Shown here one piece after another: positions 53,130 to 63,705 of a stretch of DNA of 64,000 nt. Under the pieces are notes generated by a model. It was not told the origin of the DNA. It searched no databases and saw only the letters and a program-made list of their open reading frames with translations. Each line of letters opens with the position of its first letter. Within the stretch, counting starts at the first letter, position 1. Source of the DNA: Rosa chinensis (Eukaryota > Streptophyta > Magnoliopsida > Rosales > Rosaceae); contig NC_037094.1 in NCBI RefSeq assembly GCF_002994745.2, positions 3,394,001 to 3,458,000 of the forward strand, read 5' to 3'. The position numbers and the translations under genes are program-made.

Positions 53130-53434
53130 GGACCAGAACTCAAAACCAACTAAGTTTTGACAAAGCAGAGAATTAAGAACTGAGTATTATTTCGTCAAAC
53201 CTTACAATCCATGTGACCCAAAACCCAAAACACCCGCAAACCATCAACAACAATCCCTCAGAAGGAACGAATGCAAGCTAAAAGGCCAATCATATCAAAT
53301 TTGATGAAGGAAAAAGCTAGCTTATGTCCATGTTGGGTTCAATTAATTAAATTACCACTAGATGTACTGTTGTCATAATCATTAATTCTTCACACATAAA
53401 TTGGTACGTTTCTAAGTCTACGTGTTCAATGTTT

Positions 53435-54959
53435 TGATAAAATAATTTAGAGTTCACATCCAAAACTAATTGGCAATAGATGGAGTAGTCTAAACCCTTA
53501 TAAATCCATAAAAAAGGTCTCATTTTTTTCATATGAGATGGATTATTCTCAACACGCCTCCCGCACGTGTGGCAAATTTTCAAGCCTATCACTGGACAAC
53601 TTTGGCCGACGTAGAGTTTGTGTGGCCATGGGGCATGCACACGTCCAAAACTAATTAGCAATGGATGTGTTTGGCTCCAAAACCAGCTGGTGTGCAAACA
53701 GTCTCTTTTGAGCGAGTAGTTGCGCAGGCGTGCCAGCACCGCGGGGTGCAGTCGTTGGGGGAGTCCCGTGACCTGACTTCTTCTTCAAGCACTGTGGACG
53801 AGGAGAGCACCAACCTCGTCACTGGGTTCTTTTCTTGCCTTTCGGAAAAGGACTTCTTTGCCTTACGCGGGTAAGGGCTTTGGATGTGGTCTCTTTGCGT
53901 TCACCAAATCGATACTCAACTTGAAAGCCGAGCAGAGCAATCACTGGGAAGTTGGAGAGGAACACGGGTTTGCTAAAGCGTGACTCTAGCTTCGCTGGAA
54001 GTAACAGTGGCGGTTGTGCTCGCAGTCGGCTCCTGGGGAGACTGGGACTGGAAGTACGGTCGCCGGGTTGATCTGGTGAGGCTGACAGTCGGCTCGCGAG
54101 GAGACTAGGACTGGCGGGCGGTCACCGAGTTTCAACGAGGTTGAGGGTTTGCTCCGGAGAGGCTTTGCAATCGCTGGGATTGATTACTCAGAGAGATAAA
54201 AGGTCAAAAGGTCCTCCTCGTATCGTGTTTAGCCTCTATATATAGGCTTATTGTAGATTCACTTCCCTAATAGGAATGGAATACTATATCTTGGGCCACA
54301 GTTATTGGCCTTGAATCAAATCAAAACTCTTGATAGCATTGATATTATTATGGGTGATAACTATCCTCTTCTATCGTCGCTAGAATATAGGCAAGGATTA
54401 ATTGCCTCTGTGAAAATCCTAGATACGATCGCTGGATGCAAGCAGTAGGATATTCACGTATTAATTGCAAATATATCTTTACGCCCCCACGAGCGCTCAA
54501 TTAAGGACGATATCTTCTTATGAAACACGGGATGAGCAACACCACAACCCAAATCTGTATAGTCCCATTTTTGGGCCGCAGATATCGCCCACTGGCTCAG
54601 ACCCACCAAAGGATTTTGGCAAAATTACTTTTGGGCTCAAACAGGATGGAGCAGTTCAAACCTTTCTAAATCCATAGGCAATGTCTCATTTTTTCCATGT
54701 GGGATATATATATTCTCAACTTGCCCCCGGCACATGTGACGAATTTTCAAGCCATACACATTGACAACTTTGGGTGACATAGATTTTGTGTGGCCATGAG
54801 GCATGCACACGTGGGATAACCTATTCTGATATCATGATAAAGTAATTTGGTCGGGGTTCACATCCAAAACCAATTAGCAATAAATGGAGTGCCCAAAACC
54901 CTTATAAACTCATAGGTAAGGTCCCATTTTTCCCATGTGGGATGTATATATTCTCAACA
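53435..54959 (-). mobile_element. TRIM-type LTR element, dimeric and interrupted
   Basis: TGTTT flanks both ends (53430-53434 and 54960-54964). The empty site has a single TGTTT at 49536-49540. Terminal repeats of about 120-125 bp lie at 53435-53554 and 54835-54959, with a third, interrupted repeat between them, so the order is LTR-internal-LTR-internal-LTR. Read on the minus strand, the sequence after an LTR is TGATATCAGAATAGG, close to the usual initiator-Met primer site TGGTATCAGAGC. The internal part is only about 280 bp and non-coding. Confidence 0.8.
53668..54643 (+). mobile_element. Solo LTR (976 bp) nested in the TRIM
   Basis: The segment starts TGTTTGGCTCC and ends GGGCTCAAACA, a TG...CA pair with short inverted ends. 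It is flanked by the 5-bp target duplication GGATG (53663-53667 and 54644-54648). It cuts a TRIM terminal repeat whose two halves continue on either side. A TATA box (CTATATATAGG, about 54235-54245) suggests plus orientation. No internal region is present. Confidence 0.88.
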
Positions 54960-54982
54960 TGTTTTAGTACCCTCTCAACAAT

Positions 54983-55403
54983 GGACAATTCTTAGATTCA
55001 CCCTTAGGGTGAACGAGCATATTCACCCCCATTGTCTATTAACATACTTTTACTTAATAAATTTATAATCCAACTGCCAAATTTTAAATTAATCTTTAAA
55101 AATCATCTCTATAAAAAATCAATCGAATTGGACATCGTTTAATTATCTAATTGAATCAAACAAATAGATGGTTCTAGCTAACAACACTTACTACTGTTAT
55201 GATGAACCGTTCATGTATTTCATAGAAATAATTAACTAAAAGGTCATCAATTTGATTGATTTTTTACATAACTAATCTTTGTATTATATTATACATTATA
55301 CAATATGAATGGTTGAATTAGAAAATTATAAAGTTATTATGCATTAATCGTAATAGATGGTGAATATGCTCATTCACCCAATAGGTGAATCTAAGAATTG
55401 TCC
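54983..55403. mobile_element. Mutator-type MITE with 9-bp target duplication
   Basis: The 421-bp element starts GGACAATTCTTAGATTCACC and ends with the inverse (GGTGAATCTAAGAATTGTCC). Its inverted repeats extend for about 45 bp. It is flanked by CTCAACAAT on both sides (54974-54982 and 55404-55412). The empty site with a single CTCAACAAT is visible at 49550-49558. The 9-bp duplication is the signature of Mutator-like elements. It has no coding capacity. An older relative lies at 28510-28925. Confidence 0.93.
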
Positions 55404-55730
55404 CTCAACAATTTGAACGTTGCAAATAGGTCACCGTACTTGTTACTCTCCCAATTTATTTATTATAATATCCTACAGCAAAACAATATTCTCTCTCTCT
55501 CTCTCTTTTGCTCTTACCTTTTTGGGTTAGCCACCCTTGAAACGTTCTGTGAAATAATCACATAAAAGTATTTTATGAATCTCCCACCTACTCACCATGT
55601 TATGAATCATAGAGTATTAAGTTGGTAGAGTATTCATATGTCCCCTCCTCTCCTCTCTCTCTGTATATATAGTTCCTTACAAGACAAAGATCAAAGAATT
55701 GATGTTCAATTGGACAGAAAGCATATTCCA

Positions 55731-58061
55731 TATCACAGTGGGAGGTATTAAAAAATAATTAATTTGGATGATGTGTAGGAACTAATTTGGAAGAAAAAAA
55801 TAGAGGGGAAGCGGATTATGACATGATGTATATGTTAGTTTCATTTTCGAAAATACGACAACAAGTTTTGTTATAGCAAACATTATTCATCATATTAGGC
55901 ATGCATCTCAAAATTTTCGAGACTCTAGACACTGAGCAACAAACTACCTCATAAGTGGCAATAGAAAATTAATATGAGTGGTGATATTCAGACCATCCAA
56001 TTTGCTATATAAACCTCTCAAATTTTTTTATATTTTTTAATTCTAATTTTTCCCTTTCAAAATATAAATAAAGAAACATATTCAACATTCCCATATGATT
56101 TTCTTCTCCTCTGGCCCTATGCATCTCGTCGACATAGATCATGCATCTCGCATTGGCTTCCTCCAATTCAATTGGATTTTTCTTCTTTTCTAAAAGGTTT
56201 CTCTCCTATGCTAGTATTCTTATTGGACCCTCTATTGTTGCCAATTAAATTGGACGTTCAAAAGGTGAAAAGGCTGCATGTAACTCAATCATCATGGAAA
56301 CACATAACTCAAACAATTATTTCAAAATCGTTCACTTTACTTTTTGATATAGATCGCTAGGGCCTGTTGAGGCCAGCAGGTTTTTATGTACTTGCCATCA
56401 TCAAACAATTCTTAGTTACCTTTCTGTGTTCTTTTCTTGGAATGGTCTCCTCCTTGAATTTAGAGCGGGTGTGGGACACGGCTTGGAGTCTTGCATATGA
56501 GTCCGAGTAAGCAGATCCAAGGTGTTGAACACGCTTCAAATAGGCTTTTATTTATTCTTCTTATATCTTATAGTTCTTGCAGCTCCTCTTCGGCTATTCT
56601 ATCAGTACTACTAGCGAGCTAACATGCTAACAGTAGTTAAAAACTGGTCTTTGTTCATTCCAGTCAAGTTCTTTGTTAACTTTCTTTGCCATTTTCTTGG
56701 ACTGGTCTACTCCTCGAATCTTTGTTTCTTTCAGTTCAAGTTCTTTTGCCAAAAGTACGAAAAAGACTAACCTTGTTTGCTGAAAGATAGATGAACAACA
56801 GTGAGAATTCTGGGAAAACCTCACACACAGAGGATCCATTGTATTGCCTGCTTATTTATATTATATCATATACAAGCTATAAGTAAGTACGTCTTGAACA
56901 AAAAGATTTAGAAACAGATTTACAAAGAACTAAACTTAGGCAGCAAGTAGATTTCTCCTCCAAGGCTAGAATCAACTAGAAGATTTGGACTTGATCCGCA
57001 AGGCATGAGGATTATGTTCATCATTTGCTAGTGTGGGAGTGACATTCGTACGTCTCGTTTCTACCTGTTCTTCTGCCAAATTGAGTAAAAAAGCCATATT
57101 TTTAGATCGAACAGTTCGAGTTGTCAAATTATCTAGTTTTTGGCTGTTTGGTATATTTTTGATATAGTTGAACCTTTTTCCTTTTTCTTCTGATGGAAGA
57201 TATGAGAGCTAAGCACTTTATAATTATTTTTTGGAGGCTTTTTTTTGTAATTAGTGGAATTTATTCACTGTCTTCACTCATGGGTGTAGCCTATTTGAAT
57301 TTGGGGTGAACTAAGTTATATTCTTCGTGAAATGAATTGTGTGTTAGAGTTACACCAACTCAATTTTACCAATCGAAATCTGACGTTTCAGGTGAGCCAC
57401 CCGATCGAAAAGTCCAGACTCATAATTGGGTTCTTAACTCAATCATTTTTCGGCCTTATTTCTTGTCCCACATCAATTTTTCTCCATAACGAAAGAATTT
57501 GGCCTCAAGTTTCTCTTGAATCAAAATAACAATTAATAGACAAGAAATTTATTACACAATTAAACACCAGAACATCTAGGTTATTGGTATGATTTTTTTT
57601 CTTAGTATAAGGGAATAACCACAAACCCAACAGCATACACTATACGAGCTTGTCAAGTGCACTTTTGTACTCGTAGGTTACCTGAACAAATTCTTCTTGG
57701 CTCCCAAAGTTGCTTGTTGGAATAATTTCAGTGGTTCGAAATGATTCTTAAGAGTCTCCACCAAATGTGCCTTATTGGAAGTTTGCAACCATGTCTACAT
57801 GCTTCATTCATTTTAGGTTAAACTCTTCATGGGTGATTTCAGGTGAGGTTTCTAGTAGTGATTCTCAATGAAATGAAGTTTCACTAATCACAAAAACACT
57901 TTATAATCTCATATCGAGTAGTAAGACGTTTTTGACTACCAAAATGATACATGTTTATAGGTTTTAAGAGCAAAAATGCAAATGTAATAATAAGAACAAA
58001 ATTATGTAACCAACCGTGCGTCATAAACTAGAACTAGCTAGTTGAGAGAAAAACAAAACTT
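55731..58061. other. Gene-free stretch
   Basis: AT-rich. I could not support any coding frame in either strand; the open frames present are short and featureless. The last 50 bp matches the flank at about 51400 and is the target region of the retrotransposon that follows. Confidence 0.4.
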
Positions 58062-58277
58062 TGTTAAGAGTATAGGGTCAAAGTCAACAGAAATGGTCAA
58101 CATCAAGTTAGTATAAATAGGAACTTTGCTTTACTGTATGGATGTCATCTTTGTAAAAACTACCTTGAATTTCCAATAATCAGTTTTTCCCTTTCTCTCT
58201 CTCTTCTTCTTCTTCTTCCTCTGCTCTCAGGTTCTAGGGTTTTCAGTCGTATCTTCACCACTCCATAATTTCCAACA
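58062..58277 (+). repeat. Left LTR of the gag-only retrotransposon
   Basis: 216 bp with TG...CA ends. TATAAATA at 58112-58119 is the likely promoter for the element's RNA. A CT/CTT-rich part lies downstream of it. Confidence 0.95.
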
Positions 58278-58607
58278 TGGTATCAGAGCCCATGGAGGCC
58301 TGACCATCGCTCACCGCCATTGTTTTCCGCTACTATGTGTATCAGTTCGTCAATTTCATTCTTCAAAAACTCATATTGATTCAGTTTTGTACAATTACCA
58401 GATCAGATTACCAAATTTCTGCACAATTAGGAAGAAAAATCAAGATTTGTATAATTACAGGTGAAGAAATATCAAAGTTTCGAGTATATCCGTAGCTGTT
58501 CATTCTCAATTCCTTAGCTCCCTTACTTTTCAAGAAGCTTGTTCGTAGATTCAAGTTGGTTTCCTCTTCAAGATTCAATCTTGTAGCTGTTCTCATCAAG
58601 ATCTGAT

Positions 58608-60539
58608 ATGGCAATCTCAAATCAATTTTGTAATACTATCTCTGTTCGACTTGACGAAACAAATTACCCCACCTGGGTTTTCCAGATGCACCATTACCTT
58701 CGTGGCCATGGTTTACTGAAATATGTTGATGGTTCTTATACTTGTCCTCCACAGTTTCAGAGTGTCGATAACACCGAAGCTTATGAAAAGTGGTTGGAAC
58801 AAGATAGCTTGGTAATTTCTTTGATCACAACGACACTTTCTACTGATGCACTTACTCTAGTCATTGGATGTCAATCTGCCATGGAGGTTTGGCTCACTCT
58901 CAAGAAGAGGTATGCTCCTGACTCTGAGTTTCATATTATGCAATTAAAGTCCGCTATGCAAAGTATTCAGAAGGGATCTGATTCCATAGAAAAGTACTTG
59001 TTGAAGTTTAAGAGTATTAGAGATCAATTAGCTATCGTGGGAGTTGAAATGTCTGATCAAGATGTTATGGTACTCATTCTTGCTGGATTACCTAGTGAAT
59101 ATGGTCACACAAGGCAAATCATTAGGGGAAAGAATAATATTGATTTGGAAGAACTTAGATCATTGTTGCTTTCCGCTGAATCTGAGATTGCATTCGAACA
59201 TAAAGCACTGCCATTGTCTTCTCTTGCTGCTATGATTGCACTAAACAATCTTGCCAATTTATCTCAAAGTGTGCAATATGGAATACCAAGTACAGGAATA
59301 TCATCTCATGTAGTCTTTCCATCACAGTATGCTGGTAATTGTTCTTTGGCACCTCCCCTACACACTACTGCATCAAATGTTGGTTTCTTGCCTAATGTTA
59401 CCTATACTAATGTGATATCTGGTATGCCTGCTTATAATCATTTCAACACCTCATCTTCTGACTCAAATATCCATCTTTATAATGCTCCATCACCTATCTC
59501 TACTACACATTTTGGGTTCCCATTGAATAGCATGATATCAAGTTCAGCTTTTAATGTGCCTACTGCTCCTCCAAACTGTCAACAAATGCTTCCATTCACT
59601 TCAAATATTGGTTTGCCACAGTCAATACCTAATTCTGGATATATGCTGAACAATTGTGTTGGAAATGGAAATTATTTTTCATCATCTGCTTCATCTTATG
59701 GTTATGCACCTCAGAAGGGTAACTCTATGGCTCAAAACGGTGGATTTATGGCCCAAAATGGTGGTCACATGGTTCAAAATGGTGGATATGGTTCTGTTCC
59801 TCAATACAACTACTCACAACAGCAAGGTTTCTCCAATAACAATGGTGTATACAGTAAAATGCCACTACAGCAAGGTTCATTCTCACAAGCACCAAATAAT
59901 TCATACTCTGAAGGAGGCCATACAGAAGACAACATGAATTATCCCAACTTTGCAAACAAGGGTGCAAACTACTCCAACATGACCAATGCCAACAATAGGC
60001 CAAGAAACAACAACAGGTCATCGTATAACAATCCAATTGTGTGCCAGATTTGTGAGAAACCAGGTCACAGTGCATACAAATGTTTTCAAAGGAACTCTCC
60101 ACCTCAGAATGGCTCCGCAAGCTCTACTATGGTATGTCAAATCTGTAAGAGGCCTAGCCACATTGCAAAAAGTTGCCGCTATAGACATCAGCCATCTCAT
60201 TCTCAGAAATTTCGTGACTTCAATAACAACTATATGCCGGATAGTCAAGTTCTTCAATCTCCATATAATGGCCACAATGCAACAGAATGTTTGCGTAGTA
60301 TTCAACCACCAAGATGTGCAGCACCTAAAGATTTGTCTGCTTCAATCTGCACTCAACCACATCCACCCTCCATTGCTACTCAGCCAAATAACAATTCTTC
60401 TCAATCACAAGTTGTCAAGCCTCATTTGCAGCAAGCTCTCCTCAAGAAAATTGAAATTTTGCAGACACCAAGAACTTGTAGGCAAGCTTGTGAGTCTACG
60501 AAATTATGGCAATCATTACCACTCATTTCTCCTGGTTGA
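58608..60539 (+). CDS. gag: Retrotransposon Gag protein, 643 aa
   Basis: An uninterrupted frame from an ATG at 58608, about 330 bp after the primer site. The N-terminal part is a Copia-type Gag: VRLDETNYPTWVFQMHHYLR near residues 13-35 and YLLKFKSIRDQLAI with LILAGLPSEY further on. A long low-complexity middle rich in Asn, Ser, Gly and Gln follows, including three near-repeats of (A/V)QNGG. Two zinc knuckles of the form CX2CX4HX4C lie at 479-492 (CQICEKPGHSAYKC) and 510-523 (CQICKRPSHIAKSC). They would bind the element's RNA during particle assembly. Pol domains are absent. The frame is intact, in keeping with a recent insertion. Confidence 0.92.
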   Translation: MAISNQFCNTISVRLDETNYPTWVFQMHHYLRGHGLLKYVDGSYTCPPQFQSVDNTEAYEKWLEQDSLVISLITTTLSTDALTLVIGCQSAMEVWLTLKKRYAPDSEFHIMQLKSAMQSIQKGSDSIEKYLLKFKSIRDQLAIVGVEMSDQDVMVLILAGLPSEYGHTRQIIRGKNNIDLEELRSLLLSAESEIAFEHKALPLSSLAAMIALNNLANLSQSVQYGIPSTGISSHVVFPSQYAGNCSLAPPLHTTASNVGFLPNVTYTNVISGMPAYNHFNTSSSDSNIHLYNAPSPISTTHFGFPLNSMISSSAFNVPTAPPNCQQMLPFTSNIGLPQSIPNSGYMLNNCVGNGNYFSSSASSYGYAPQKGNSMAQNGGFMAQNGGHMVQNGGYGSVPQYNYSQQQGFSNNNGVYSKMPLQQGSFSQAPNNSYSEGGHTEDNMNYPNFANKGANYSNMTNANNRPRNNNRSSYNNPIVCQICEKPGHSAYKCFQRNSPPQNGSASSTMVCQICKRPSHIAKSCRYRHQPSHSQKFRDFNNNYMPDSQVLQSPYNGHNATECLRSIQPPRCAAPKDLSASICTQPHPPSIATQPNNNSSQSQVVKPHLQQALLKKIEILQTPRTCRQACESTKLWQSLPLISPG

Positions 60540-60605
60540 AACTACTATCAAAGGACCCTGCTGCAAACTAGTTCTTGGTTCTCCAAGCACTAGTTTGAGG
60601 GGGGA

Positions 60606-60821
60606 TGTTAAGAGTATAGGGTCAAAGTCAACAGAAATGGTCAACATCAAGTTAGTATAAATAGGAACTTTGCTTTACTGTATGGATGTCATCTTTGTAA
60701 AAACTACCTTGAATTTCCAATAATCAGTTTTTCCCTTTCTCTCTCTCTTCTTCTTCTTCTTCCTCTGTTCTCAGGTTCTTGGGTTTTCAGTCGTATCTTC
60801 ACCACTCCATAATTTCCAACA
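60606..60821 (+). repeat. Right LTR of the gag-only retrotransposon
   Basis: 216 bp, identical to the left LTR except for C to T in the CTCTG(C/T)TCTCAG string and A to T in GTTCT(A/T)GGG. Confidence 0.95.
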
Positions 60822-60826
60822 AACTT

Positions 60827-61700
60827 GTCAGCGGGAAATTTTGATGGCCTCACATACGAGCGGTTAGATTTCGTCAACAAACTACTATTTTAAAAGCAAT
60901 TATTAGTCTACTTAATAGTCACTATGAGTTTATCATAACCTAGATCTTAGTTGCTCAAACTCCCGCGTCTCTTAAAGCTCTCCTGTTCATCCATCCTTTT
61001 TCTGCAAACCACGTTTCAGTTTCAATTCTTCCTATAGCTTAGATCTCTGTCAATGTTGGAGAATAAATCTTCTATATGTAGCTAAAAATAATTAATCAGC
61101 ATTGTTATTTCCTTTATCATGATATTATGGTTTCCTAGTTCCTACCATTAGTTTCACTAATGTGGTAAAGTAGTAAATTTCTCATGGTTGAACTGCATGT
61201 TGAAGATGATCATGAACTAGAGAGAGGCGGAGTCTACAATATTTGGCTGTGAAGCCACAGTAAAAAACATAGTATGTAATGCAACTACCACAAGTAGTCA
61301 AGTACTCCTATGACCTATCTGCCATATATCGTCTTTCATAGACCTTATTTTAGGTTAATATATTGCCATTCATATACTTTTCCGTTTTCTGCAGCCATAA
61401 CGAATGCCAAAAGAAAAAGTAATAATATTCAGCCTAAGTAAATTAAAAAAAAAAAGTATCTTTTATTATCTCGCCAGCTATTTCTAAAAGCTAGAGGCAG
61501 AAACACCAGAAAGCAAAGTCCAAGATATTTAAGCTTCACTGACACCAAATGAAGAAACAACAGATTATTAAAAAACAAATGCAGCAATAACCGAAGATTA
61601 AGCTCGTAGAGCTCTTTCAAAAGATGTTTATTACCCAGCAGCACAGCATACGTATTCTGTTAGCTAGAGTGCTAGACGTGAGGGGCCCATGTCCTCAAAG
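60827..61700. other. Downstream flank of B3 locus 4
   Basis: 60827-60865 continues the target region and, together with about 61430-61560 (ACACCAGAAAGCAAAGTCCA), matches the flank of B3 gene 3 at 51410-51620. No gene is seen. Confidence 0.5.
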
Positions 61701-62095
61701 CTAAGGTTTCTTCTGGGGATTCATCAGATGGCGGGTTGGAAGATCCAAGACATGGGTGTGGAGAAACACCAAATCTGAATGGATCACGTCGATGCAGTAT
61801 TTTGTACGCTTAATTTCATTCACCTCTGGCCAGAAATAGATGGAGTCGCCGGGTCTGGCTCCTTGTTTTCGGATGAAGGCTCTCCATTCTTTGGACCGAA
61901 AAACTGGTTTGGGATATGGGCTTTTTCTGCAGAACAGTCGTCACCCAGATCGTCCAAGACTCTGATTTGAGTGTCACGTACTGGTTCTGCACGAGGCAAC
62001 ATGAGAGCCATCTTAATAGTCACTGCAAGTCTGTCATTCACATCCGTCAGCTGTTTTACAAAGTTGGGAAGGCCTCTCAAGTATTTGTACTCCAT
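61701..62095 (-). pseudogene. B3-domain locus 4, frameshifted
   Basis: The ATG at 62095 starts MEYKYLRGLPNFVKQL and runs through RVLDDLGDD. Small deletions relative to gene 2 (near 61935-61945) then shift the frame. The next frame continues the B3 domain correctly: YPKPVFRSKEW, AFIRKQGARPGDSIYFW, then a tail to a TAG at 61701-61703. In the original frame translation runs on to nonsense residues. Two codons are also missing in the TDV region. The upstream leader is still present. A single frameshift could also be an assembly error, which reads would settle. Confidence 0.8.
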
Positions 62096-62109
62096 GGAAT
62101 GATCGATAT

Positions 62110-62253
62110 TAAGAAACACTAAAAGATCCGGGAGGGTAAGCAAGATACATCAAGGATAAAATATTGAGGGCAGATACAGCAGAATTGAACGCTTGCATGT
62201 TGCAAATAGAGAGAAAGGGCGGGGGAGGGAGTGAATGAGAGAGAGATAGGATG

Positions 62254-62290
<37 letters not shown>

Positions 62291-62324
62291 AGGGAGGGAG
62301 GGAGCGAGAGAGAGAGATAGGATG

Positions 62325-62375
<51 letters not shown>

Positions 62376-62387
62376 AGGGAGGGAGGG

Positions 62388-62438
<51 letters not shown>

Positions 62439-62440
62439 AT
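62110..62440 (-). repeat. B3 leader followed by long GA and GGGA repeats
   Basis: After the conserved leader (AAAATATTGAGGGCAGATAC) come GA runs and GGGA runs at about 62238-62440. The motif AGATAGGATGGGGAGAGA occurs twice, so the microsatellite has itself been duplicated. Open frames here are artefacts. Confidence 0.9.
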
Positions 62441-63414
62441 AGAGGATCGGACTAGGGAGTTTGTGGTTGGTCAGAGGGGGACTTGGGAGTGTGAGATTGC
62501 TAACAGAGGGACTACTAGCTAGCTAGGGGAGATCTATTTGCAAGAGAAGGCTAATTGGGAGTTTGAGGTTTCGCAAGATCACTACTGGATTTATATAGGC
62601 TATTGAGCTGATTGAGGAGTTACAGATAAAGGAGGATTCGACCTTTATTTGGAGGCCGCCTAGCAACTTCACCGAAATTTCAGTTTGCCTTCGTCCTTCT
62701 CAAGTCTTCACATCACCGCTCCTTTAACACTTCAATTCAGAACACTATTAGTTTTCCCTTTCAATAACAGACAGATTGAACCCGCTTTCCAAGAGAGTGA
62801 AATTCCCAATGACCATTAATTTCATCAATGAGAAGAACAATGATTGTTTCATAATGAGACTGTTTTTAATATATGACCAACGTTTATATTACTAAATCAT
62901 TTTTCACGGTCAGATCAAATTTTAAAGAAACAATTAGTGAAACCACGTGGTGGTGGTCCGACCAGTCTCTACCACCCAGAAGACCACGTTTCAAGATTCC
63001 TTCTGTTGGGCATTTAACAGTCTAAGGTGGTGTTTGTTACGTGGGACTATTATCCCCCATCTTATTTCCTATAATATTCTAGGACTCTTCTAACCTGGGA
63101 TATGCTATATTAATACATGACCCATGTTTGGTACTGCTTAGGACTAAAGAGTATAATAGTCAAAATAGTCTTATCCCATGTTTGTTTGTGTATTGGACTA
63201 AACGTTATGTAGATCCCCTAGCAGTGCCTGCAAGCAAGTTAATTTGCTATGCAATGCTAAAGCAAACAGAAGAAACAATGCAAATAAACTAATAAAGTAC
63301 CCAGAAAACTAAATTAGAATAAGGGCAAGTATATCAATCCCAGCCACTAAAAATATCAATCACCCAGAAATTGTATCCCTCACAAGTCACAATCCAGAAA
63401 TTGTATCCCTTATG
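62441..63414. other. Flank with a possible MITE
   Basis: 62760-62830 resembles the flank block at 46676. 63027-63200 contains GGTGGTGTTTGTTACGTGGG and, further on, CCCATGTTTGTTTGTGTA. These look like the ends of a short hAT-type MITE, but they are not well enough matched to define it. No gene is seen. Confidence 0.4.
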
Positions 63415-63705
63415 TGACCAGTTACAGTTACTTGGTCAGTGACATGGTCAGTTACGTGACCAACTACATGACCAGTTACAGTTACTTGGTCAGTAACATG
63501 GTCAGTTACGTGACCAGTTACAGTTACTTGACCCAGAATTGATCAACATCCAAAATCAATGAAAACAAACAACCAAATAAGAAGATAAAAACACAGACGT
63601 TGTTAAAAGAAATAAAAAAACCCAGAATTGATCAACATCCAAAATCAATGAAAACAACCTACCAAAGAAGAAGATAAAAACACAGACACTGTTAAAAGAA
63701 AAAAA
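63415..63705 (+). repeat. Tandem repeats with GACCAGTTACAGTTACTTGG
   Basis: Two units of about 54 bp start TGACCAGTTACAGTTACTTG (63416 and about 63470), with a partial third. Each carries self-complementary GGTCAGTGAC or GGTCAGTTAC strings. Directly after come two units of about 87 bp starting CCCAGAATTGATCAACATCC (63532 and 63619). Confidence 0.85.

Larger units (their letters stand above)
53130..55730 (+). repeat. Paralogue of 49190-49980, filled with insertions
   Basis: 53130-53434 matches 49190-49540, and 55404-55730 matches 49550-49990. The sequence between the two matching parts consists of the TRIM with its solo LTR (53435-54959), a short common piece, and the MITE (54983-55403). The uninterrupted copy gives the empty site for both insertions. 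Confidence 0.85.
58062..60821 (+). mobile_element. Gag-only LTR retrotransposon (TR-GAG type)
   Basis: The 2760-bp element has two 216-bp LTRs, 58062-58277 and 60606-60821, both TGTTAAG...CCAACA. A perfect 5-bp target duplication AACTT lies at 58057-58061 and 60822-60826. The primer site TGGTATCAGAGCC follows the left LTR directly (initiator-Met type). A polypurine tract (TTTGAGGGGGGA) precedes the right LTR. Between them is one gag-like reading frame and no protease, integrase or reverse transcriptase. This is the structure known as TR-GAG; movement would need enzymes from a Copia relative. The LTRs differ at only two positions, so the insertion is young. Confidence 0.95.

Noticed and set aside
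53665..53874. Plus-strand frame of 69 codons
   Set aside because: It lies wholly inside the solo LTR and lacks any known domain.
62150..62522. Overlapping frames of Leu-Ser or Arg-Glu repeats
   Set aside because: Simple GA and GGGA repeats read in different frames.
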